From contig JASGMC010000001.1 in NCBI GenBank assembly GCA_030156625.1, positions 1 through 63,872 on the forward strand: a stretch of 63,872 bases of DNA, in the 5' to 3' direction. A program made the position numbers and the translations under genes. The DNA is from Methanoculleus sp. (GTDB taxonomy: Archaea; Halobacteriota; Methanomicrobia; Methanomicrobiales; Methanoculleaceae). The notes beneath the pieces were generated by a model. It saw only the letters and a list, made by a program, of their open reading frames with translations, did no database searches and was not told the origin of the DNA. The stretch's first letter is position 1; each line of letters opens with the position of its first letter. Positions 53,888 through 62,278 of the stretch are shown here, one piece after another.

Positions 53888-55924
53888 CTAGATCAGCGAC
53901 CTCATCGTGAGCGCAGGGTGTTCGACACGTTCGAGGAATGCGATCAGGTCCTCGATCGTCGGTGCCGAGACCTCGTCCGCGATCTTCTCAAAGAGGTCCG
54001 ACATCCCCTGCGCGGCGAGTTTTGCCCGCAACCGGTCCCCCAGTTCCTCTTTCAAAGGAGCCGGCATCCAGACCACCCGTGCGATGCCGTTCTCGGCCTG
54101 GAGGAACCTGTCGCTTAAGATGTAGTTCTTCGATATGCCGATGAACCCCGGCGTCTGCGCACCGCCCCCGATCGTCCCGGCGAGCGTCGAGAAGGTCATC
54201 CCGAGCGGTGTCTCACCCGCGAAGTCCCGGCTGACGATCAGGATGCCGTTCACCTCCGGGACGATCGCCGCGATGCACTCGAAGCACCCGCAGGCGGTCA
54301 TCGGGTTCTCGATCATGCTGTAGAGGGAGATCCGGTCGACCTCACCATGGGATGCCTTCTTTACGAACCGGTTCACCCCCGAAAACTCCCCATAGACGGC
54401 ATCGACTGCCTCCTCCTTCGGAACTGGCTGGTTCGCCCCGGCGGGAGTGATCTCATGGGCAATCCGGGCATCGAGCCAGGTGATCGCCCCGCAGAGCGCC
54501 GGCCGCTCCGGGGTGATGACACAGACGTGGTTCGGGGCGAACGTCTGGCAGAGGGTGCAGGAGTAGAAGGTCTCAACGTCCTCGTCCTTCATGCCGGCAA
54601 TCCGTTCGTCCCGTGCCGCATAGACCGCCCGCGCCTTCGCGAGCATCTCCTCGACTTTCTGCCCGTCGGTGACCAGCGTCACCTGGACCGCATCGATGTG
54701 ATCCGGAAACTCCATCCTGAGCTTGTGGGCGAGCAGCGTCCCGATGTCACGGATCCTGACGCCTTTTGCCACCGCCTCCTTCGAGAGCCTGACCCAGATG
54801 AGGTCCCGCTGTGCAACGTGCCAGGACCCCTCGCCGTAGTTGATGAAGGTATGGATTCGCCTCTCAAGCACCGGTTCGTAATCCGTCTTCATCTTCGCGC
54901 CGGCGACGTCCACCTGGATCGCGAGCGGGAGGGCGGAGCCTTCCAAAACGGCGTCGACCTCCGGTCCGACGACGGTGACCTTCCCGTCCTCGACCTCCTC
55001 CCGGGGCCGCATCCGGAGAAGCTCGAAGGCGGGGGTCCGGCCGCCGCCGAACTCCACGTACATCTCTTCCCTGCGGATGCTCTTTCCCTCGAACGCGGGG
55101 GAGCAGGCCATGGGTATCGGGATCGCCGTGACCGTGACCCGGATCCCCCGCAGGTCCATTCCTGTCCGGACCGCCTCGGCGGGAGCGACCGGGACCCACG
55201 CCCCTCCCCCGTAGCCTTCGCCGGCCGCGAGGATCGGTATCCCGAGCACCCGCAGGGCATCGACAAACGCAGTCTCTTCGTCGGTGAGGTCCGGGAACGC
55301 GATCACGAACGCCTTCGCCCGTTCCGCGGCGTACCCGAGCAGGGAATGGACGTCTCCTGGCTGCACACCGCCAAACATCATGGCGACCCGGGCGAGGATG
55401 TCGGCGAAGTGGATGCCCCGGGCGCTCTGCGGCCCGAGCGGCACCAGACGGTAATCCAGCCCCAGCCGGACGCCGGCGCCGGAGAGCGCCCCCACGACTC
55501 CGCCGGCAAGGAAGGTGAGCAGGTACTTCTCCTGCATCTCCCGGCAGACGGCCGCGGCGGCATCGGGGCTCTCCGGTGTCCCGACGAGGAGGCCGAGGCC
55601 GATGACGCTCCCGTCGACCAGGGTGTAGCCGAGCCTCCGGAGGACCGCGTCCGGTATGAAGCCGGTGTAGGGGCTCGGGACACCGCCTTCGCCGGCCATC
55701 AGGCACTCGCAGGCGACGAGGAGGTTGTTGCCGGACTGTTTGTATGCTTCGCGCGCTCCGTCCGCGTCCCGCACGGCAATGCCGGTGACGGCGTAGGTCA
55801 CGGGAAGGGCGTATGCCGTATCCGCGTAGGCGAGCTTCCCGGCGAGTGCCCGCATCCTCGCATCGAGGTCGATGCGGCCGCGTTCTATCGCCGCGTCAAG
55901 GGAGTCCGTAAGCTTGTTCTTCAT
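53888..55924 (-). CDS. acsB: Acetyl-CoA synthase, bacterial-length (AcsB/CdhC)
   Basis: A 678-residue acetyl-CoA synthase. A-cluster ligands are all present: C456, C459, C468 and C478 (SCTLCQTFAPNHVCV then LCGAITW) and C545-G546-C547 (TACGCFECI). These are exactly 50 less than the Moorella numbers as I recall them (506, 509, 518, 528, 595, 597). Typical archaeal CdhC lacks the N-terminal domain of about 300 residues that binds CODH in bacteria; here that domain is present. The enzyme joins methyl, CO and CoA, or runs in reverse. Operon leader gene, with a TATA box 34 nt upstream. Confidence 0.95.
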   Translation of the reverse strand: MKNKLTDSLDAAIERGRIDLDARMRALAGKLAYADTAYALPVTYAVTGIAVRDADGAREAYKQSGNNLLVACECLMAGEGGVPSPYTGFIPDAVLRRLGYTLVDGSVIGLGLLVGTPESPDAAAAVCREMQEKYLLTFLAGGVVGALSGAGVRLGLDYRLVPLGPQSARGIHFADILARVAMMFGGVQPGDVHSLLGYAAERAKAFVIAFPDLTDEETAFVDALRVLGIPILAAGEGYGGGAWVPVAPAEAVRTGMDLRGIRVTVTAIPIPMACSPAFEGKSIRREEMYVEFGGGRTPAFELLRMRPREEVEDGKVTVVGPEVDAVLEGSALPLAIQVDVAGAKMKTDYEPVLERRIHTFINYGEGSWHVAQRDLIWVRLSKEAVAKGVRIRDIGTLLAHKLRMEFPDHIDAVQVTLVTDGQKVEEMLAKARAVYAARDERIAGMKDEDVETFYSCTLCQTFAPNHVCVITPERPALCGAITWLDARIAHEITPAGANQPVPKEEAVDAVYGEFSGVNRFVKKASHGEVDRISLYSMIENPMTACGCFECIAAIVPEVNGILIVSRDFAGETPLGMTFSTLAGTIGGGAQTPGFIGISKNYILSDRFLQAENGIARVVWMPAPLKEELGDRLRAKLAAQGMSDLFEKIADEVSAPTIEDLIAFLERVEHPALTMRSLI

Positions 55925-55957
55925 GATGCCATCAGCAGGTGGTACTTAGCGTGCGGG

Positions 55958-55965
55958 CATAAAAC
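55958..55965 (-). promoter_or_regulatory. TATA box of the ACS operon
   Basis: GTTTTATG on the minus strand, 34-41 nt before the acsB ATG, implying a short leader of about 10 nt. Confidence 0.5.
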
Positions 55966-56008
55966 ATTGTTTCTGTACAGGGCGGCAGCAACCGCGGTCT
56001 CCGGGGCT

Positions 56009-56039
56009 TTCCGGCAACATGTGCTGCCGGTTGCCGGAA
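56009..56039. promoter_or_regulatory. Ten-bp inverted repeat between corA and acsB
   Basis: TTCCGGCAAC (56009-56018) and GTTGCCGGAA (56030-56039) form perfect arms around an 11-nt loop. It lies after the corA stop and about 45 nt upstream of the acsB TATA box. It may be the corA terminator or an operator for the ACS operon; the sequence does not decide. Confidence 0.5.
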
Positions 56040-56056
56040 CCCACCCGGGATCACCG

Positions 56057-57052
56057 TCAGATCCACCTCTTCTTCCTGAAGTAGAGGAGCATCACCGCCG
56101 CGACGACCGCCATCAAAGCGAGGGCCGCGGGGTATCCCCAGGGATGCCTGATCTCCGGCATGTAGGCAAAGTTCATCCCGTAGACCCCGGCGATGAAGGT
56201 GAGCGGGATGAAGATGGTGGCGATGATGGTGAGAACCTTCATGATCTCGTTCATCCGGCTGCTCTGGCTCGAGAGGTAGACGTCGAGGGTCCCGGACATC
56301 GTGTCCCGGTAGGTCTCCACGGTCTCGGCAACCTCTATGGTGTGGTCGTAGATGTCCCTGAGGTAGAAGAGTGTCGGTTCCCGGATCAGGGGCGAGTCGC
56401 CCCGTTCGAGTTCCGCCACCACGTCGCGGAGCGGCCAGACCGACCGCCGGAGGGCAACAAGGGAACGTTTTAAGGCGTAGATCGCCTGCAGGGTCTCCCG
56501 GTCGGGGTCTGCCACCACCTCCTCCTCGACCGCCTCGATACGCTCCCCGAAGACCTCGATCACGGAGAAGTAGCCGTCGACAATCGCGTCGAGCAGGGCA
56601 TAGAAGAGGTAATCGGCCCCCTCGCTCCGGAGCCGCCCGGCTCCTGCACGCAGCCGCTCCCGGCTGCGTTCGAAGACGTCGCCCGGGTGTTCCTGGAAGG
56701 ATACGACGTAGCCTTTCCCGAGCACCAGGCTGACCTGCTCGCTATGGAACTCGCCGTCGCCGGGAGTGAGCATCCGGACTGCAACGTAGAGGTAATCGCG
56801 ATAGTCCTCGATCTTCGGCCGCTGACGGGTGTTCGCGATGTCCTCCAGGGTCAGCGGGTGGATCCCGACGGCTTCCCCGATTGCCTGGACCATTTCGGTA
56901 TCGTGGACGCCGTCGGCGTCTATCCAGGTGACCGCCGGGCGGAGGGCAAGTCCCTCGATCTCCCCGGCCCGGGTGCAGGTCCGCTCGTCGAAGCGGGCCT
57001 CGTCGTAATTGGTGACCGTAACGGTGACCGGTCGTGTACGGGCACCCGTCAT
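56057..57052 (-). CDS. corA: CorA-type magnesium/cobalt transporter
   Basis: A 331-residue CorA: long cytoplasmic alpha/beta domain, then two C-terminal helices with the selectivity signature YGMNFAYMPE between them and the basic tail RKKRWI. The family forms pentameric Mg2+ (or Co2+) channels. The ATG at 57052 is chosen because GAGGG lies 4 nt before it; an ATG at 57079 is the alternative, and longer frames would run into the DUF5654 gene. Confidence 0.92.
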   Translation of the reverse strand: MTGARTRPVTVTVTNYDEARFDERTCTRAGEIEGLALRPAVTWIDADGVHDTEMVQAIGEAVGIHPLTLEDIANTRQRPKIEDYRDYLYVAVRMLTPGDGEFHSEQVSLVLGKGYVVSFQEHPGDVFERSRERLRAGAGRLRSEGADYLFYALLDAIVDGYFSVIEVFGERIEAVEEEVVADPDRETLQAIYALKRSLVALRRSVWPLRDVVAELERGDSPLIREPTLFYLRDIYDHTIEVAETVETYRDTMSGTLDVYLSSQSSRMNEIMKVLTIIATIFIPLTFIAGVYGMNFAYMPEIRHPWGYPAALALMAVVAAVMLLYFRKKRWI

Positions 57053-57140
57053 CCGACCCTCTTCGTCATGCCGGCTCATCGGAGATCCGATAGGTTCCGG
57101 TTCAGAGGGATTTGCCGAAAAGAGAGGGAGTCTTTGGGGC

Positions 57141-57392
57141 TCACGTTCTTGCCGCCACCTCATCCTCTCTCTTCGCCTTCGCTGCGGCACGGCCGATCAG
57201 GATGACCACGATCACTGCGATGATCGTCACGACGATAGCATACACGAACATGGCAACAAGGGTGCTCTGATCCCCGAAGATGAGCGTGAAGAGTTCCTGG
57301 ATGGCGCCGTTCCAGGCGAGAGCGGCGATCAGGCCGAATGCGGCTGCGAGAAGGGCCGATATCTTTTCAATGACCTCGGTCTTGAAAGACAT
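57141..57392 (-). CDS. DUF5654-family small membrane protein
   Basis: An 83-residue protein with a short amphipathic N-terminus (SFKTEVIEKISALLAAAFGLIAALAWN) and two membrane helices, the second ending in a lysine/arginine-rich tail. This is the DUF5654 pattern, common in euryarchaea and of unknown role. It precedes corA by about 90 nt on the same strand. Confidence 0.75.
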   Translation of the reverse strand: MSFKTEVIEKISALLAAAFGLIAALAWNGAIQELFTLIFGDQSTLVAMFVYAIVVTIIAVIVVILIGRAAAKAKREDEVAART

Positions 57393-57605
57393 ATAATTTT
57401 CACCGGTGAGCGGTAAGCGGTCGGTTATATAATACTTTCGTCAACGGGCCCCGGCCCGGCCATGGGGGCGCCCACAGTCGCCCGCCTCCGGGGGACGGGG
57501 ATCTGCGTCTCATGGAGCGCTCCCGGCAGGTTCCCGGTCGGCGTTTTCCTCTCCTGCCGGAACTCGGTCCCGCTCACTTTCGCCCCGGGCACCCAAACTA
57601 CATTG

Positions 57606-59639
57606 ATGTCAGCCGTCGACCTGTATGCAATGGATACCCTCGACGACTGGTTCCCGTACCGGGAGTACCGATCCCACCAGCGGGAGATGCTTGATCTGGC
57701 CGCATCCGTCGCACGCGACGGCGGCATCGCCATGATCGATGCGCCGACCGGGAGCGGCAAGTCGAGCGTGATCTCCGCGCTCCTTGCGGAGAGCCGGGGA
57801 CGGAAAGTGCTCGTCGCCGTCCGGACCATCAGCCAGCTTGCGACGTTCATGCGCGAGCTCCAGCTTGTCCGGGAGAAACGCGGCGACCTCAGGTTCGCTT
57901 ACCTCATCGGCAAGTCCAGCATGTGCCCGCTCGGCGGCGAGGGGGATGTCTACCGGCGGTGCGAGGGTGTCAAGTCCTTCTCGACGGCGCTGATGCGGGA
58001 ACGGGCGCAGAAGGGGTCGCTCGTCCCGGCGAACGACCGCCAGATCAAGCAGCAGATCCGGAAGATGGACCCGGAGCACCCGCTCATCTGCCCCTACTTC
58101 ATCCACGGCAAATCGTTTGTGGAGCCCGAGGACGCGGGGCTGAAGATGATCCCGTCGGCGGCCCTGCGCGTCCGGGCCGACCGGGTGAGCACCGAGCTTA
58201 TCTGGCCCGACCAGCTCGCCGGGTTCTGCGGCGACGTCTGCCCGTACGATACGATGATGCATGCCGCCCGGGACGCCGACGTGGTGCTCGTGAACTTTTA
58301 CCACCTCTTTGACGACATGATCCGGGAGCAGCTCTACCAGTCGCTCGGGATCGAGGGGCACGACGCCCTGCTGCTCATCGACGAGGCCCATAACTGCGGC
58401 GACGTCGTCCAGAGCATCGAGAGCGTGACGATCGAGGAGCGCGACATCGTGCAGGCCGGGCACGAACTCTCCGGACGCCGGCGATCGCGGCAGGCGGACG
58501 CCATTATCCAGATCCTGCCGCAGATTACCCGGTTCATGGAAGCGCTCAAGGGTTCGCACGAGGTCGAGGACTGGTTCGACCCCGCCATCTTCCAGCGGAT
58601 GATCCTCTCCGGCACGCTCTACCGGAGCATGGAGGAGATCGTGGACGACCTCCTCAAGATCAGCGAGGGGCTCCGCGAGAAGAATATGCAGGCGGGCGAG
58701 TTCCGGGAGAGCGCGATCGAGCGGCTGACCGAGTTTTTCTACCGGATCTTCCGTTCCGCCGCCGATCCGGCTTACCTGACCGTTTACCGCAAAGAGGACG
58801 GCGGCGCGGTGGCGCTCGAGGTAAGGAACATCGACCCGAGCACCAAGCTCCAGGATATCGCCCGGGCGCATGCCTGCTGCGTTCTGATCTCGGGGACGCT
58901 CTCCCCTATAGAGAGTTACCGCCGCTACTACTTCGGCGACCTTCCCGTCACGGCGATGTCGCTCCCGAACTCCTTCCCCCCGGAGAACCGCCGCATCCTC
59001 TGCGCAAACGATATCACCACCGCCTACTCGATGCGCCGGGACAGAGAGAACCTCGCACGGACCGAGGACTACATCACCACGTTTGCCCGCCTTCCGGGGA
59101 ACCTCGCCGTCTATTTCCCCTCCTACGACCTCCTGAACACCTTTGCGGAGCGGTGCATCCCCCGGATCAGGAGAAAGCAGATCTACATCGAGTCCAAGGA
59201 CACCGCGGCCTCGGCCGCCATGCTCCGGGAGTTCATGGCCCTCCCGGGAACCGGCCGCTCGGGCATCCTCTTTGCGGTCTGCGGCGGCAAGTGGAGCGAG
59301 GGTCTGGACTACCGGGGCGAGATGCTCGCGGGAGCGCTCGTCATCGGCCTTCCGCTCGCGCCGTTCAACCGCGTCCGCCGGATGGTGATCGACTACTTCC
59401 GGATGAAGTTCGGCGAGGAGGGGGAGTTCATCAGTTACACCCTCCCGGCAGTCAACCGCGCCCTGCAGGCGCTAGGAAGGGTGCTCCGGACGCCGGAAGA
59501 CCGGGGGATGCTCGTCCTCGGGGATAAGCGGTTCCTGGAGCGCCGGGTCCATGCCGGGCTGCCGCCGTGGATGCAGGGGGAGATGGCGGTATGCACCGCC
59601 GATATCTTCAAAAAGGAGGCTGAAAAATGGCGATCGTGA
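57606..59639 (+). CDS. XPD/Rad3-type superfamily 2 DNA helicase
   Basis: A 677-residue helicase of the XPD/DinG type. Motif I DAPTGSGKSSVI, Q-region REYRSHQREML, DEAH-like motif II LLIDEAHN, then motifs III-VI (VLISGTLSP, KWSEGLDYRGE, QALGRVLRTPEDRG). Four cysteines between motifs I and II (MCPLGG, RRCEG, ICPYF, FCGDVCPYD region) can hold the [4Fe-4S] cluster of the family. A start at 57606 is used; an ATG at 57630 is also reasonable. It overlaps the MGMT gene by 13 nt, a DNA-repair pairing. Confidence 0.92.
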   Translation: MSAVDLYAMDTLDDWFPYREYRSHQREMLDLAASVARDGGIAMIDAPTGSGKSSVISALLAESRGRKVLVAVRTISQLATFMRELQLVREKRGDLRFAYLIGKSSMCPLGGEGDVYRRCEGVKSFSTALMRERAQKGSLVPANDRQIKQQIRKMDPEHPLICPYFIHGKSFVEPEDAGLKMIPSAALRVRADRVSTELIWPDQLAGFCGDVCPYDTMMHAARDADVVLVNFYHLFDDMIREQLYQSLGIEGHDALLLIDEAHNCGDVVQSIESVTIEERDIVQAGHELSGRRRSRQADAIIQILPQITRFMEALKGSHEVEDWFDPAIFQRMILSGTLYRSMEEIVDDLLKISEGLREKNMQAGEFRESAIERLTEFFYRIFRSAADPAYLTVYRKEDGGAVALEVRNIDPSTKLQDIARAHACCVLISGTLSPIESYRRYYFGDLPVTAMSLPNSFPPENRRILCANDITTAYSMRRDRENLARTEDYITTFARLPGNLAVYFPSYDLLNTFAERCIPRIRRKQIYIESKDTAASAAMLREFMALPGTGRSGILFAVCGGKWSEGLDYRGEMLAGALVIGLPLAPFNRVRRMVIDYFRMKFGEEGEFISYTLPAVNRALQALGRVLRTPEDRGMLVLGDKRFLERRVHAGLPPWMQGEMAVCTADIFKKEAEKWRS

Positions 59640-60097
59640 CCGGGTCGTGCCGGTTCGGCCTCTGGCACGTCCACGTGGCATGGCAGGACGACATCGTCTA
59701 CCGGGTGCGTTTCGCACGTGCTGGCATCGCGGGATCGGTCCCGGAGGAGATCCTGCGCTACTGTGCAGGGCGGCCGGCGGACCTCTCCTCCCTCCGGAGC
59801 ATCGCAACCGAGGGGGAATCCATCTCTGCCGCGATCTACCGCACGGTCCGGGCAATCCCCTGCGGGGAGACCGTCACCTACGGCGAGGTTGCCCGGAGGG
59901 TCGGGACCGCACCCCGGGCGGTCGGTTCGGCGATGGCCCGAAACCCTACCCCACTCGTGGTGCCTTGCCACCGGGTCGTCGCGAAGACCGGCTTGGGGGG
60001 TTTCTCCCCCGATCTCGCGATCAAGGAGGCCCTGCTTGCCATGGAACGCCGTGTGCCCGGACCCTGCACGTCGGAAAAGAGAGAAGTTAACAGGTAA
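59627..60097 (+). CDS. ogt: Methylated-DNA-protein cysteine methyltransferase
   Basis: A 156-residue MGMT that accepts the alkyl group of O6-alkylguanine on C114 in the active-site motif VVPCHRV. IPCGETVTYGEVARRVG and the winged-helix region AVGSAMARNP are typical. The N-terminal domain is short. The start overlaps the end of the helicase gene by 13 nt, so both are probably made from one transcript. Confidence 0.95.
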   Translation: MAIVTGSCRFGLWHVHVAWQDDIVYRVRFARAGIAGSVPEEILRYCAGRPADLSSLRSIATEGESISAAIYRTVRAIPCGETVTYGEVARRVGTAPRAVGSAMARNPTPLVVPCHRVVAKTGLGGFSPDLAIKEALLAMERRVPGPCTSEKREVNR

Positions 60098-60121
60098 CTC
60101 CGCCATAGTATAATAGTTGAC

Positions 60122-61033
60122 ATGAAGATCGTGGTCCTGGGTGCCGGGGCGGTCGGCCTGACCGTTGCCGCAAAGTTGTCCCGCGTCGCGGACGTTCACG
60201 CCGTAGCGAGGACGCGGCACGCGGATGCGGTGCGGAAACGGGGTTTTCTGATGACCGGAATCTGGGGAGAGGGCGCATACCGTTTCAGCTGCTCCGAGGA
60301 TCTCCCCGAAGCCTGGCGGGACGCCGACTACTACATCGTCGCCGCAAAGTCCACCGACACTGAGGCAGTCTGCCGCCAGTTCGCCGACGCCATCGGAGGG
60401 CGTGAGGTGATGAGCCTCCAGAACGGCATCGGGAACGAGGAGATCATCGGGCAATTCACCGACCGGGTCATCGGCGCCATGATCATCACCGGGTTCGAGT
60501 GGCGGGGTGATGCGTCGGTCCATGTCTCGGTGGAGGCGGCGCCCATGAAACTGGGAAGGTTCCCGTCCGGCATGGACGACGCGGTCGGGCTTCTCGTCGA
60601 CCTCATCCGGAAGGCCGGCATCCGGGCGGAGGCGACCGACGGGATCAGGACCGACCTCTGGTCGAAGACCCTGTATAACTGCGCGTTAAACCCGCTCGGC
60701 GCCCTCATGAACGTCCCCTACGGCGCGCTCACCGATCCGCATGCCTGGGCGATCGTCACCGCGATCGTCCGGGAGGCCTGCCGGGTGGTGGAGGCCGAGG
60801 GCGTCGCCCTCCCCTGGGAGACACCGGAGGCGTACCTGGAGTATCTCCGGACCGAGCAACTCCCGGCGACGGCCGCCCACCATTCGTCGATGCTACAGGA
60901 TCTTACTCTGGGGCGGAAGACCGAGATCGACTTCATGAACGGCGCGGTGGCGGCGCTCGCCCAAAAACACGGTATCGACGCGCCTTACAACGCCTGCATC
61001 GCCGACCTGATCCGCTTCCGGGAGCGGCTCTGA
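60122..61033 (+). CDS. Ketopantoate reductase-like protein (PanE/ApbA)
   Basis: A 303-residue NAD(P)-dependent reductase: N-terminal Rossmann motif VVLGAGAVGLTVAAKL, SLQNGIGNEE at the substrate/cofactor junction, and a C-terminal helical domain with KTLYNCALNPLGALMN (catalytic lysine) and S-rich MLQDLTLGRKTEIDFMNG. Function in pantoate/CoA synthesis is the family role; many archaeal copies are untested. It overlaps or abuts the MobA-like gene. Confidence 0.9.
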   Translation: MKIVVLGAGAVGLTVAAKLSRVADVHAVARTRHADAVRKRGFLMTGIWGEGAYRFSCSEDLPEAWRDADYYIVAAKSTDTEAVCRQFADAIGGREVMSLQNGIGNEEIIGQFTDRVIGAMIITGFEWRGDASVHVSVEAAPMKLGRFPSGMDDAVGLLVDLIRKAGIRAEATDGIRTDLWSKTLYNCALNPLGALMNVPYGALTDPHAWAIVTAIVREACRVVEAEGVALPWETPEAYLEYLRTEQLPATAAHHSSMLQDLTLGRKTEIDFMNGAVAALAQKHGIDAPYNACIADLIRFRERL

Positions 61034-61050
61034 TGGCCGGAGAGAGAAGT

Positions 61051-61674
61051 ATGCGGTCTGCGATTGTCCTCGTTGGCGGAGCGGCACGGCGTGCCGGCGG
61101 GCGGGAGAAGTACTTCTTTACGTTCCGGGGCAAGGCTTTCATCGACCGCCTCATCGATACCCTGAGAGAGGTGGTGGACGAGACTGTAGTAGTCGCACGG
61201 GATCCCGGACAGTGCGAACGGTTCGGCCACCTCAACGCTGTCAGGTGCATACCGGATATCAGGAGGGATCTCGGGCCGATCGGCGGCCTGCACGCGGGGG
61301 CGCTCGCGGTGCACGGCGAGTACGTCTTCGTTGCCGCCTGCGATATGCCCTGCATTCACCCGGAGGTGGTCCGGCTGCTCTTTGACGCCGCTGCCGGGTA
61401 CGATGCCGCCATTCCCTGCTGGAACGCCGATATGCTCGAGCCGCTCCACGCGGTCTACCGGACGAGCGCACTGCTCGGATACCTGGAGGAGCACGAGTCG
61501 CTCTCGCTCCGTGCGATGGTGCGGAGCCTTGATACCCGGTACGTGCGCGTGGAGAAGATCCGTGAGATCGATCCGGACCTGCTGACGTTTACAAACATCA
61601 ACAACTTAGAAGACCTGGAGTCGATCGATCCGTCGGCAGGGCGGGGCCGGGACGACGTGCCTGAACCCTACTGA
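61051..61674 (+). CDS. MobA-like molybdenum cofactor guanylyltransferase
   Basis: A 207-residue nucleotidyltransferase of the MobA family with a variant N-terminal loop VGGAARRAGGREKYFF, the GPIGGLHAGAL and AACDMPCI metal-site motif, and PCWNADMLEPLHAVY. It would add GMP to molybdopterin (or tungstopterin) for formate dehydrogenase and formylmethanofuran dehydrogenase. The ATG at 61051 has GGAG 8 nt upstream; an ATG at 61033 overlaps the previous stop and is possible. Confidence 0.88.
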   Translation: MRSAIVLVGGAARRAGGREKYFFTFRGKAFIDRLIDTLREVVDETVVVARDPGQCERFGHLNAVRCIPDIRRDLGPIGGLHAGALAVHGEYVFVAACDMPCIHPEVVRLLFDAAAGYDAAIPCWNADMLEPLHAVYRTSALLGYLEEHESLSLRAMVRSLDTRYVRVEKIREIDPDLLTFTNINNLEDLESIDPSAGRGRDDVPEPY

Positions 61675-61679
61675 TGCTC

Positions 61680-61995
61680 CAAACTTATCGCCGCGACTCG
61701 AAACCCTTCGGGTTTCTCACGCTCTGTTCCTAGCGGAACATCGCAACTCGCACCTTCGGTGCTCGTGCTCCGGTTCTCACGAACCGTCGCAACTCGAAGA
61801 CCTTCGGTCTTCTCAAGCTCCTGCCCCGCACCTTCGGTGCTCCTGCTCCGTTCCGTTGGAACGTCGCCCCCTTCGGCCAGTCGCAACTCGAAAACGCTTC
61901 GCGTTTTCTCGAGTTCCTGCCGGTCCGCCAGTCGCAACTCGAAAACGCTTCGCGTTTTCTCGAGTTCCTGCCGGAACGGCAGTCGCACTTCACGT
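61680..61995 (+). repeat. Array of hairpin repeat modules
   Basis: Alternating hairpins after the MobA gene. Stems with a TTC loop: GAAACCC/GGGTTTC, GCACC/GGTGC (twice), GAAGACC/GGTCTTC and GAAAACGC/GCGTTTTC (twice). Stems of the GTTCC/GGAAC or GGTTC/GAACC kind lie between. TCGCAACTC recurs at 61741, 61787, 61881 and 61932. The last two modules are an identical tandem pair of about 46 nt with a 51-nt period. The stem sequences differ yet stay complementary. Confidence 0.85.
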
Positions 61996-62246
61996 GAGAC
62001 CCCCGATCCGTAAGCGGGCGGGGGACCGTCCTGCCTGCCGTATTCTTCCTTGCAAGCATTCCCGGTCGGGTATCACCCTTTTCTCGTGCCCGGGCCGGTA
62101 AGTTCCCTGACTCCGGGCTTTCCGGACGCTCAAAAAGTTCTACTTGTATTCCCGAAACCCCGGCGGCCCCGTGCAGCCCCTGGTCAGGGTTGAGCAGGAG
62201 CCGGCGAACCGTCCCGGAGAACAAGGCAGGTACGCCCTCCACAACA

Positions 62247-62254
62247 TTTATATG
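62247..62254 (+). promoter_or_regulatory. TATA box of the beta-propeller gene
   Basis: TTTATATG centred 28 nt before the ATG at 62279, the spacing of a leaderless archaeal transcript. This decides the start against upstream in-frame ATGs at 62252 and 62144. The stretch 61996-62240 holds no gene that I can support. Confidence 0.65.
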
Positions 62255-62278
62255 GGATCTCCGAGAAGTCAGGGCCTG

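Noticed and set aside
61680-61995. CRISPR array
   Set aside because: Units are palindromic modules of variable stems with no constant repeat and unique spacers of even length, and there are no cas genes.
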